Assembly (NCBI GenBank): GCA_047601745.1
Contig: JASGIS010000001.1
Location: 2,666,001-2,730,000, forward strand
DNA from: JAKPAM01 sp047601745
Lineage (GTDB): Bacteria > Pseudomonadota > Gammaproteobacteria > Burkholderiales > Burkholderiaceae_E
Direction of reading: 5' to 3'
DNA length: 64,000 nt
The translations under genes were made by a program, and so were the position numbers. The notes beneath the pieces were generated by a model. The model made no database searches and was not told where the DNA came from. It saw only the letters and a list, made by a program, of their open reading frames with translations. Below, in pieces: positions 1 through 6,476 of the stretch (its first letter is position 1; each line of letters starts with the position of its first letter).

Positions 1-1020
1 CAGGTACAGGCCCACATTGCTGATCACCTCGGGGTGTTCGCGGTTGACGTGCATGCGGGTGTGGCCCCAGCTCATCTCGTAGATCGGCACGCGGTAAGGG
101 CCCTTGCCTTCGGGCGCCTCGCTGGTGACGCTGCCGCCGAACTCCTTGACGAGCGCGTCGAACGCGTCCATGAAGGGTTCGGCCACCATCGCCAGCGCCA
201 GGCCGTCGCAGTCGTCCCGGCCGAAGGGCCGCAGCACGCGCATCATGCGGTAGATCGGGCCGCCCATGACGCTGATCAGTTGCTTGGGGATGCCGTCGCT
301 GGTGGCCAGCGCGTGCGCGAAGCGCACCGCGGTCATGAACTCGCGGAAGACGACCACCACCTCGCGCCAGGGCCAGGCCGGGGCCAGCGGCATCTCCAGC
401 TCGGTGATGATGCCGTTGCTGCCGTACGCGTGGTGAACGCGGTTCACGTCGTCGCCGCGCAACTGCACCACGCGCGGCTCCTCCTCCACGCTGACCACCT
501 CCAGGCCGAGGATGTTGCCGCGGTCGCGCAGGATGCCCCAGGTGCAACTGCCGACGCCGGCATGGCCGCCGCCGACGAAGCCGCCGAGCGTGGCGACCTT
601 CTTGGTCGACGAGTAGATGCGAAGTTCCCAACCCTGCGGGCGCGTGGCCTCGTCGATGGCCTTCAGGCGCACGCCGGCCTCGGCACGCACGCAGCCGGGG
701 CGCTGCCACAACACGCGCGACAGACCCGTCATGTCCACCAGCGCGCCGCCGGCGAGCGGGATGCCCTGGCCGAAGTTGCAGGTGCCGCCGCCGCGCATCA
801 TCAGCGGCATGCGGCTGCGCGCCGCGGCGGAGGCGATTCGCAGCACGTCGGCCTTGTCGCGCGGCTGCACGATCACGTCGGCCACGTGGGCCAGCGCGTC
901 GTCCTTCATCACGGGGCTGAAGCTGGCCGTCATGTCGCGGCTCCTGCGGCGCACGATGTCGGGGTCGGAAATGGCCGGGACGTCGCCCAGTGCGGCGAGG
1001 AAGGCGGCGGTGTCGTTCAT
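1..1020 (-). CDS. FAD-binding oxidoreductase (PCMH/GlcD-like), 3' end outside window
   Basis: The reverse strand is open from an ATG at 1020 to the left edge, giving the first 340 residues of a protein that continues beyond the window. An FAD-binding type 4 (PCMH) domain is visible: a VIVQPRDKADVLRIA segment, then RGGGTCNFGQG (the flavin-pyrophosphate loop), then LGGFVGGGHAGVGS and GSNGIITELE, as in the glycolate oxidase GlcD and lactate dehydrogenase families. It probably oxidises a 2-hydroxy acid or alcohol in the cytoplasm; the substrate cannot be told. It is transcribed divergently from the MarR gene at 1250, so that regulator is the obvious candidate to control it. The domain is certain; the substrate is unknown. 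Confidence 0.8.
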   Translation of the reverse strand, partial: MNDTAAFLAALGDVPAISDPDIVRRRSRDMTASFSPVMKDDALAHVADVIVQPRDKADVLRIASAAARSRMPLMMRGGGTCNFGQGIPLAGGALVDMTGLSRVLWQRPGCVRAEAGVRLKAIDEATRPQGWELRIYSSTKKVATLGGFVGGGHAGVGSCTWGILRDRGNILGLEVVSVEEEPRVVQLRGDDVNRVHHAYGSNGIITELEMPLAPAWPWREVVVVFREFMTAVRFAHALATSDGIPKQLISVMGGPIYRMMRVLRPFGRDDCDGLALAMVAEPFMDAFDALVKEFGGSVTSEAPEGKGPYRVPIYEMSWGHTRMHVNREHPEVISNVGLYL

Positions 1021-1160
1021 GCCGGGGTTCTCCAGGAATTAGCGGGCAACTGAGGGATGGCGCCGTCGCTGCGGGGCTGTCTCGCCGTTTCCGGAGCGGA
1101 TGCGCATGCACCGCCACGGAACGCGAACCCTGGGCTGGTCACGTCGTTGGCATCGACAGT

Positions 1161-1192
1161 GCACGGACCGTGCCTATGCGTGAAATTGCACG
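1161..1192. promoter_or_regulatory. Candidate MarR operator sites in the divergent promoter region
   Basis: Two palindromic elements lie between the FAD oxidase and marR starts. GCACGGACCGTGC at 1161-1173 is a perfect inverted repeat with a one-base spacer. CGTGAAATTGCACG at 1179-1192 is an imperfect dyad (12 of 14 bases symmetric). MarR dimers typically bind dyads of 14-20 bp in such divergent regions. The assignment rests on symmetry and position only. Confidence 0.35.
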
Positions 1193-1249
1193 TATCTGAC
1201 AGGAACGCTACAGTGGCCGCACGGCGGCACAGGGGAGGGCGCCGATGCG

Positions 1250-1681
1250 ATGGAGCTCGAGAACCACATCTTCTTTCTGTGCACCCAGGTCGTCTATCGC
1301 CGCGACCGGGCGATCAACGAGGCGCTGCGTCCGCTCGGACTGCTCAACACCGAGTGGCGCACGCTGGGCACGCTGGTGAACCGGGGGCCGCAGACGATGC
1401 AGGTGCTGGCGCAGTGGACCGCCTACGAGCGCACGCGGCTCACCCGCATCCTGCACGGCATGCAGGAGCGCCGCTGGGTCGAGCGCACCGCGGCGGAGCA
1501 CGATGGCCGCTCGGTGCTGGTGCGCGTCACCCCTCGCGGCCGCGCCATGTATGCGCGGGCCGAGGCGGCGGTCGATGCGCTGACGGACGAGGTGCTGGAC
1601 GTCTGCACGCCTGCGGAGATCGCGCGAATGCGCAAGTCGCTGCAGGCCATGCGCAAGCGGCTGATCGACTTCGGTTATTAG
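1250..1681 (+). CDS. MarR family winged-helix regulator
   Basis: A 143-residue protein of normal MarR length. Helices near the N-terminus (residues 1-35) form the dimer region. The winged helix lies at about 45-100, with a recognition segment around TMQVLAQWTAYERTRLTRIL and the wing at HDGRSVLVRVTPRGRA, where the DxRS..V.LT-type motif is recognisable. ATG at 1250 is preferred over an in-frame-looking ATG at 1245, which is in another frame. The gene is divergent from the FAD-linked oxidase and upstream of an ABC importer, and probably represses one or both in response to an aromatic or organic-acid ligand. The ligand is unknown. Confidence 0.9.
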   Translation: MELENHIFFLCTQVVYRRDRAINEALRPLGLLNTEWRTLGTLVNRGPQTMQVLAQWTAYERTRLTRILHGMQERRWVERTAAEHDGRSVLVRVTPRGRAMYARAEAAVDALTDEVLDVCTPAEIARMRKSLQAMRKRLIDFGY

Positions 1682-1903
1682 TCGAATGCCTCGGGCCGGC
1701 GGTCTGCCGGTCCGCCGGGCGCGGTCCTTGCTGTCCCTGCTCCGGCATTCCTGCTGCATTCCGGAGAACCTCGTCATGCGCCCCCGTCTCGGCCCCGTGC
1801 CTGTCGCCACCCCTTCGCCGTGCGCTGCCGCCTTCGGTGGGCAGGCACCGGAACACTTCGCGTCCCTTACCCGCGGCGACGCGCGAGCGGCGAAGGTGCG
1901 GCG

Positions 1904-2800
1904 ATGACGACCACGATCATGAGCACGACCACCGCGTCGCCGGCCGGCACCGTGCCGGCCATCGAGATCCTTTCGGCGCAGAAGACCTACCCCAACGGCA
2001 CGGTCGCGCTGCAGCCGGTCGACCTCACGATCCCGGAGGGCGAGTTCGTCACGCTGCTCGGCCCTTCGGGCTGCGGCAAGAGCACGCTGCTGAAAATGAT
2101 CGCCGGCCTGCTGGAGCCGAGCGACGGGCGCCTGCTGCTGTGGCGCAAACCCGTGGCGGCCGCGCAGGCGGGCCAGCGCAAGCACCAGGATCCAGGCGTC
2201 GGTCGGCGAGCGGACCCGGCGGCGCCCGGCCCCGAGGGTCGCAGGATGGCCTTCGTGTTCCAGTCGCCGACGCTGATGCCCTGGGCCAGCGTGCAGACCA
2301 ACGTGCGCCTGCCGCTGGACCTGGCCAAGGTGCCGCGCGCCGAAGCCGATGCGCGTGTCACGGAGGCGCTGGCGTTGGTGGGCCTAAAGAAATTCGCCGA
2401 CGCGCTGCCGCGCGCGCTGTCGGGCGGCATGCAGATGCGCGTGTCGATCGCACGCGGCCTGGTCGTGCAGCCCGACCTGCTGCTGATGGACGAGCCGTTC
2501 GGCGCGCTGGACGAGATCACGCGCCACAAGCTCGATGCCGACCTGCTGGCGCTGTGGCGCGAGAAGAAGCTCACAGTCGTCTTCGTCACGCACTCGATCC
2601 ATGAAGCGGTGTTTCTTTCCAGCCGCGTAGTGATGATGGCCGCGCGCCCCGGCCGCATCGTCGAAGAGGTGCGCATCGACGAGCCTTACCCGCGCAGCGA
2701 GGAGTTCATGGTGTCCACCGCCTTCCAGCACTACGCCAAGCGCCTGCAGCGCAGCCTGCGGGCCGCCAGCCGGAGTACCGACGAGGAAGCCACCGCATGA
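1904..2800 (+). CDS. ABC transporter ATP-binding protein, NitT/TauT (SsuB/TauB) type
   Basis: A 298-residue ATPase that would power import of a nitrate-, sulfonate- or taurine-like ligand with the permease just downstream. Walker A GPSGCGKST is at residues 53-61, signature LSGGM near 172 and Walker B LLLMDEPFGALD near 192, followed by the H-loop in VFVTHSIHEA. ATG at 1904 follows a short purine-rich stretch; a longer open frame runs back to 1820 without family resemblance. Between LLLW (residue 80) and the Q-loop MAFVFQ (115) there is an insertion of roughly 30 Arg/Pro/Gly-rich residues that homologues normally lack. No periplasmic binding protein is encoded next to it. Confidence 0.88.
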   Translation: MTTTIMSTTTASPAGTVPAIEILSAQKTYPNGTVALQPVDLTIPEGEFVTLLGPSGCGKSTLLKMIAGLLEPSDGRLLLWRKPVAAAQAGQRKHQDPGVGRRADPAAPGPEGRRMAFVFQSPTLMPWASVQTNVRLPLDLAKVPRAEADARVTEALALVGLKKFADALPRALSGGMQMRVSIARGLVVQPDLLLMDEPFGALDEITRHKLDADLLALWREKKLTVVFVTHSIHEAVFLSSRVVMMAARPGRIVEEVRIDEPYPRSEEFMVSTAFQHYAKRLQRSLRAASRSTDEEATA

Positions 2801-2862
2801 ACGCAGCCCGGCCGCTCGAACGCATGCGCGGCGCAGCGCATCGCACGGAGCTTCACCGATGA
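2797..2862 (+). CDS. Possible 21-residue bridging mini-ORF
   Basis: A short frame starts inside the stop of the ATPase gene (ATGA at 2797-2800) and ends inside the start of the permease gene (ATGA at 2859-2862), so it spans the 58-bp gap exactly. The peptide is Arg/Ala-rich and resembles nothing I know. It could serve only to carry ribosomes from one gene to the next. Whether it is translated cannot be seen from sequence. Confidence 0.25.
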   Translation: MNAARPLERMRGAAHRTELHR

Positions 2863-3773
2863 GCCTCACCTGGAACGCCGCACCCGAACCCGCTCCGGCC
2901 TCGGCGCCGGATTCGGCGCCGTCCGCCACCCCCTCCGCGCCGGCGCCGGCGCGACCCGCGGCGCCGCGCCGGGCGCCGGTCCCGCTGCTGCACCGGCCGC
3001 GCGTGCAGCGCGTGCTGCTGCCCGTGCTCGTCGGCCTGCTGCTCGTCGGCGCTTGGCAGGCCCTGGTGGTCGGCATGAAGCTGCCTCCGTACCTGGTGCC
3101 GTCGCCGGTGCTGATGATGAAGACGCTGGTCGCCGACTGGGCCGTGCTCGGCGGCGCGCTGCTGGTGACGCTGAAGATCACCGTGCTGTCCTTCGTCGTC
3201 GCGACGATCGTCGGCGCGCTGATCTCCTTCCTGTTCGTGCAGAGCCGGCTGATCGAAACGGCGCTGTTCCCCTATGCCGTTCTGCTGCAGGTCACGCCGA
3301 TCGTGGCGGTCGCGCCGCTGATCATCATCTGGGTGAAGGATCCGACCGCCTCGCTGGTGATCTGCGCCACGCTGGTGGCGCTGTTCCCGATCATCAGCAA
3401 CACGACGCTGGGCCTGCGCAGCGTCGATCCGGATCTGCAGGCGTATTTCGAGATGAACCACGCGACCCGGCTGCAGATGCTGGTACGGTTGCGCATCCCC
3501 AGCGCTTTGCCTTATTTCTTCGGCGGCCTGCGCATCTCCAGCGGGCTGTCACTGATCGGCGCGGTGGTGGCGGAGTTCGTCGCCGGAACCGGCGGCAACG
3601 CCACCGGTCTGGCCTACCAGATCCTGATGGCCGGCTACCAGCTCGACATTCCGCGCATGTTCGCCGCGCTGCTGCTGATCTCGCTGGCCGGCGTGGCGTT
3701 GTTCATGCTGATGGCCTGGGCCACGCGCGCGGCGCTGGGCTCGTGGCACGCCAGCGAGCTGTCGAACGACTGA
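2859..3773 (+). CDS. ABC transporter permease, NitT/TauT type
   Basis: A 304-residue inner-membrane permease. An Ala/Pro-rich cytoplasmic N-terminal tail (about 45 residues) precedes six predicted membrane segments. The EAA-type coupling loop is at about residues 190-215 (EMNHATRLQMLVRLRIPSALPYFFGGL), typical of SsuC/TauC proteins. It pairs with the ATPase ending at 2800. The operon seen here lacks a binding protein, so either an unlinked one is used or the transporter is incomplete. Substrate class (organic anion, sulfonate or nitrogenous compound) is inferred from family only. Confidence 0.88.
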   Translation: MSLTWNAAPEPAPASAPDSAPSATPSAPAPARPAAPRRAPVPLLHRPRVQRVLLPVLVGLLLVGAWQALVVGMKLPPYLVPSPVLMMKTLVADWAVLGGALLVTLKITVLSFVVATIVGALISFLFVQSRLIETALFPYAVLLQVTPIVAVAPLIIIWVKDPTASLVICATLVALFPIISNTTLGLRSVDPDLQAYFEMNHATRLQMLVRLRIPSALPYFFGGLRISSGLSLIGAVVAEFVAGTGGNATGLAYQILMAGYQLDIPRMFAALLLISLAGVALFMLMAWATRAALGSWHASELSND

Positions 3774-3860
3774 GCCGGCGCCGCCCGCGCCGGGGGGGGT
3801 CGTGTATCGACACCCTATCACCCTGGTACGCGCGACATGCGCGGCGCCGAGTGCCGGCGG

Positions 3861-4172
3861 TCAGGTCGACTCGATCGTGCCGGCAACGTTGTCGACCGTC
3901 ACCGGCACGTCGACGTAGAGGACCTCGGGAGGCGCGCCGTACTTCTCGGTGACGGTGGCCTGCCATTCGGGCGTGTAGCAGGCCTGCGCCGCGGCCTTCG
4001 ATTCCCAGAAATAGATGCCGCCGGCGCGGTCGCCCGACTCCGACAAGTAGTAGTGCTTGCGTACGAGTCCCGCCCTGCCGAGATACTTCGGCGCGGTCGA
4101 GCGGAAGATTTCGGCGGCCTGCGCGACGGTCAGCACTTGCGGCAGGCGGAAGGTCACGATCGCAACGATCAT
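3861..4172 (-). CDS. YdhR-like putative monooxygenase (dimeric alpha+beta barrel fold)
   Basis: A 103-residue protein with start MIVAIVTFRLP at 4172, chosen because a strong GAGGAG ribosome-binding site lies just upstream; the frame stays open further back without similarity. The sequence has the layout of the YdhR/antibiotic-biosynthesis-monooxygenase superfamily: an N-terminal beta strand, a helix with APKYLGRAGLVRKHYYLSESG, then GGIYFWESKAAAQAC. These proteins form small dimers, some of which oxygenate quinone-like substrates without cofactors. The function here is unknown. The gene is divergent from the TetR regulator but separated from it by 302 bp. Confidence 0.7.
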   Translation of the reverse strand: MIVAIVTFRLPQVLTVAQAAEIFRSTAPKYLGRAGLVRKHYYLSESGDRAGGIYFWESKAAAQACYTPEWQATVTEKYGAPPEVLYVDVPVTVDNVAGTIEST

Positions 4173-4474
4173 CGGATGCCTCCTCGCGGACGATGGGTCG
4201 GAACGGCTGATTATCGCCGGCCGCGAGTCCATGCGCTCGAACCGGTCTTCGTCGATGCCGATGGCCTCGCGCGAGAATCCCTTGTCTTGCGATGCCCACC
4301 TCACCCCCGAGCCCATACGCGCTACACTCGCGGCGCTGGCGCCGGCTCGATCGCGTGAGCAGGCGATTGCAGGGCTTCGAACGGCGAATCGCCATGACGA
4401 TGCGAAGCGCGCAGACCGTGCAAATGGCGTCAGTAGCGCAAAGGCGCCTTTGAAGGACAGGTCTGACGAGCGAG
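4173..4474. other. 302-bp divergent intergenic region
   Basis: This gap holds the promoters of the YdhR-like gene and of the TetR gene. The only structured element I see is the 14-bp palindrome near its right end, listed separately. No open frame with family resemblance is present on either strand. Confidence 0.6.
4439..4452. promoter_or_regulatory. 14-bp perfect palindrome upstream of tetR-family gene
   Basis: CAAAGGCGCCTTTG is perfectly self-complementary and ends 22 bp before the TetR start at 4475, a usual place for an autoregulatory operator. It differs from the palindrome upstream of the DUF2852 gene (5170-5188), so at most one of them is likely to be the TetR site. It is too short, and has no spacer, to be a terminator hairpin. 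Confidence 0.4.
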
Positions 4475-5092
4475 ATGTCGATCAAACGGAGCAGCTATCA
4501 CCACGGCAACCTGCGCGAGGCCCTGATCGAGGCCACGGCTGCGCTGGTCGCCGAGTCGGGTCCGCACGCGTTCACGCTTGCAGAAGCGGCCCGGCGGGCG
4601 GGGGTATCGCCGGCGGCGCCGTACCGGCATTTCCGCGACCGTGACGACCTGCTGGAAGCCGTTGCCATGGAGGGATTCGACATCTTCGCTTCCCGCCTGA
4701 AGACAGCCTTCGACGAGGGGAGGCCGACGCCGTTGACGGCGTTCCTGCGCACCGGACAGGCCTACCTGGATTTCGCGCGCGAACAGCCCGGTCACTACAT
4801 CGCGATGTTCGAGGCCGGGCTGTCCCTCGCCGGCAACAGCGAACTCCTGCGCGCCTCGGCCTCCGCCAGCGGGGTGATCGTCGCAGCCGCAACCGCCCTG
4901 TCGGCGCACCTTCCTGAAGGAGGGCGGCCTCCCCCCAATATGGTCGCCAATCACATCTGGGCCCTGAGCCACGGCGTGGTGGAGTTGTTCGGCCGTGGCA
5001 AACCCGGCGGTCGAGCCCCCTACTCGGCGGCAGAAATGCTCGAAAGCGGGGCGTTGATATACCTGCGCGGCCTTGGCGTGCTGCCAAGCTAG
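4475..5092 (+). CDS. TetR/AcrR family regulator (TetR_C WHG-type)
   Basis: A 205-residue regulator. The N-terminal helix-turn-helix is at about residues 10-55: YHHGNLREALIEATAALVAE, then FTLAEAARRAGVSPAAPYRHF, the classical TetR recognition helix. The C-terminal ligand domain resembles the WHG type, including the segment HIWALSHGVVELF near residue 165. It would bind DNA as a dimer and be released by a small ligand. It is immediately upstream of a DUF2852 membrane-protein gene in the same direction, with an operator-like dyad in the 115-bp gap, which makes that gene its most likely target. Confidence 0.9.
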   Translation: MSIKRSSYHHGNLREALIEATAALVAESGPHAFTLAEAARRAGVSPAAPYRHFRDRDDLLEAVAMEGFDIFASRLKTAFDEGRPTPLTAFLRTGQAYLDFAREQPGHYIAMFEAGLSLAGNSELLRASASASGVIVAAATALSAHLPEGGRPPPNMVANHIWALSHGVVELFGRGKPGGRAPYSAAEMLESGALIYLRGLGVLPS

Positions 5093-5169
5093 AGCGGGAC
5101 GGGTCTACCCGATCCCAGGCGACGAATCCGGATGTGCTTGCATCGGCGGAACATCGTGCTAGCATGTTA

Positions 5170-5188
5170 ATGTGAATAACATTCACAT
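5170..5188. promoter_or_regulatory. TetR-type operator candidate upstream of DUF2852 gene
   Basis: ATGTGAATAACATTCACAT is a perfect inverted repeat with 8-bp arms and a 3-bp centre, in an AT-rich pocket that contrasts with the GC-rich surroundings. Its GAAT/ATTC core resembles sites bound by AcrR-like TetR proteins. It lies 20 bp upstream of the chosen start at 5208, where binding would block transcription. Confidence 0.55.
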
Positions 5189-5207
5189 CAAGCGAGGAAC
5201 AAACAGA

Positions 5208-5606
5208 ATGGGCACTCCACTGGTTCAATCCACGGTCTGGGATCGGGTCACGGCCGCTGTTACGTCCGCACGAGACTGGCTCGACGAGCGCGGCAAGGCA
5301 GCGTGGCTGTTCGCCATGATCTTCGGTTTCATCTTCGCCTGGCCCCTTGGCCTGGGCATCCTGGCTTACATGATCTGGAGCAAACGCATGTTCGGCTGCC
5401 GTCACCGGAACCGTCGAGACAACGGTCCCGACGCTCACGCATTCGCCCCCACCGGAAATGCGGCCTTCGACGCCTATCGCGCCGAGACGCTCAAGCGGCT
5501 CGAGGACGAGCACCGCGAGTTCCTGGATTTCCTCCAGAAGCTGCGCGAAGCCCGGGACAAGGCGGAGTTCGACCAGTTCATGCAGCAGCGCCGTTCCGAG
5601 GGCTGA
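5208..5606 (+). CDS. DUF2852 domain membrane protein
   Basis: A 132-residue protein starting at MGTPLVQSTV. A GCGAGGA ribosome-binding site precedes this ATG, and an earlier in-frame ATG at 5172 falls inside the operator-like palindrome. One hydrophobic segment, roughly residues 30-58 (WLFAMIFGFIFAWPLGLGIL followed by AYMIWSKRM), matches the core of the DUF2852 family. It is followed by a charged, probably helical tail ending FLQKLREARDKAEFDQFM. It is probably anchored in the inner membrane; the function is unknown. The neighbouring TetR gene suggests stress- or compound-induced expression. Confidence 0.75.
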   Translation: MGTPLVQSTVWDRVTAAVTSARDWLDERGKAAWLFAMIFGFIFAWPLGLGILAYMIWSKRMFGCRHRNRRDNGPDAHAFAPTGNAAFDAYRAETLKRLEDEHREFLDFLQKLREARDKAEFDQFMQQRRSEG

Positions 5607-6072
5607 GCGCGCTCCGAGCACCAACACCTCGTCGGGACCGGCAGCGCGACACTGAAGCGACGTCGAAGCCGTCAGCAACCAGATCGACGAGGTGGTCCGA
5701 CAATCGGCGCCGGCGCCGGCGCCGTCTCCAGTCGACAGGCAGCAGCGCTCGCGTGTGATTTCGATGGCACGCTTCATGGTCATGTCGATGTGCTCGCTGA
5801 TTAGCGCTTCGCGCAATGGCGCCCGACTGACGTTCAGCTCGCGACCGAGCGCCTGTTCCGGGCGTCCGCTGCATCGTGGACAACCAAACCGACATCCGTT
5901 CGAAAACCCGCCGCACCGCGCGTTGACCGGTCTGCGCAAAGTGTCTACAGTTGTTTTCATAATTGCCATCGGCTTGCTCGCCGGCATCGATCGCCGGCTC
6001 GTGAGCGCGCATCGGTCAGGGCACGGTGCATCGATCGCATAAAGCCCTGTCGAGCTCTATGAGGAGACAACC
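5607..6072. other. 466-bp gene-poor region with regulator debris
   Basis: No intact gene lies between the DUF2852 gene and the cupin gene. On the reverse strand a GntR-regulator remnant is recognisable (separate entry). The rest, including an Arg-rich frame around 5690-5730, has no coding resemblance. The last ~60 bp carry the promoter and the GAGGAGA ribosome-binding site of the cupin gene. Confidence 0.6.
5748..5858 (-). pseudogene. Remnant of a GntR/FCD family regulator
   Basis: On the reverse strand the frame contains EQALGRELNVSRAPLREAL, the hallmark recognition helix of GntR regulators. It then runs directly into EHIDMTMKRAIEI, which resembles the last helix of the FCD effector domain (usually EHIxxTMxRAxEI), more than 120 residues further on in a normal protein. 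Everything between is gone. No sensible start or stop frames the piece. It looks like a gene killed by a large internal deletion. Confidence 0.55.
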
Positions 6073-6417
6073 ATGGCTGGCGTAGGAAGCGAGAAGGTCT
6101 TCGAGAACGACCAGGTGATCGTCTGGAACTTCGAGTTGAAGCCCGGCGAGGAAACCGAGATCCACACGCATGAGCATGCGTACATGTGGTATTCGATCCA
6201 GGGGGCGCCGCTGCAGGTGTTCGATGCCGACGGCAACGACCTCGGCACGCTGGAGGTGCCGACCGGCGCCGTCTACTCGTTGAAGCTCGAAGACGGCTAC
6301 CTCGAGGTGCTGTCCGAGATCAACAAGGGGGTGAAGGTTCCGGCCACGCACAAGGCCCGCAACGCCGGCACCACGCCTTATCGCGAAATCCTCGTCGAAT
6401 ACAAGAACAAGCGTTGA
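6073..6417 (+). CDS. Small single-domain cupin protein
   Basis: A 114-residue cupin with a strong GAGGAGA ribosome-binding site. The metal-binding motif is seen as PGEETEIHTHEHAYMWYSIQG (residues about 24-44, His 31/33/35 region) and the second cupin motif as LEVPTGAVYSLKLEDGYLEVLSEIN (about 66-92). Single-domain cupins bind a metal and act as isomerases, dioxygenases or sensors; which applies here is unknown. It ends 60 bp before the indolepyruvate oxidoreductase gene in the same direction, so the two are probably cotranscribed. It may act in the same arylpyruvate or 2-oxoacid pathway. Confidence 0.82.
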   Translation: MAGVGSEKVFENDQVIVWNFELKPGEETEIHTHEHAYMWYSIQGAPLQVFDADGNDLGTLEVPTGAVYSLKLEDGYLEVLSEINKGVKVPATHKARNAGTTPYREILVEYKNKR

Positions 6418-6476
6418 AGCAGCAACCAAGCGTTGAAGCAGCAACCTGATGCGAACCGGAGCCAGCCGGCTCCGAC

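Noticed and set aside
34..1053. 339-residue open frame on the + strand
   Set aside because: It is Ala/His/Arg-rich with no domain and is the antisense shadow of the FAD oxidase gene on the reverse strand, whose motifs are clear.
1208..2185. Long reverse-strand frame over marR and the ABC ATPase
   Set aside because: The opposite strand carries recognisable MarR and ABC motifs; this frame shows only GC-skewed composition.
4572..5987. 471-residue reverse-strand frame
   Set aside because: It crosses the TetR and DUF2852 genes. Only its first part (5748-5858) resembles a GntR regulator, so I list that as a remnant and not the whole frame.
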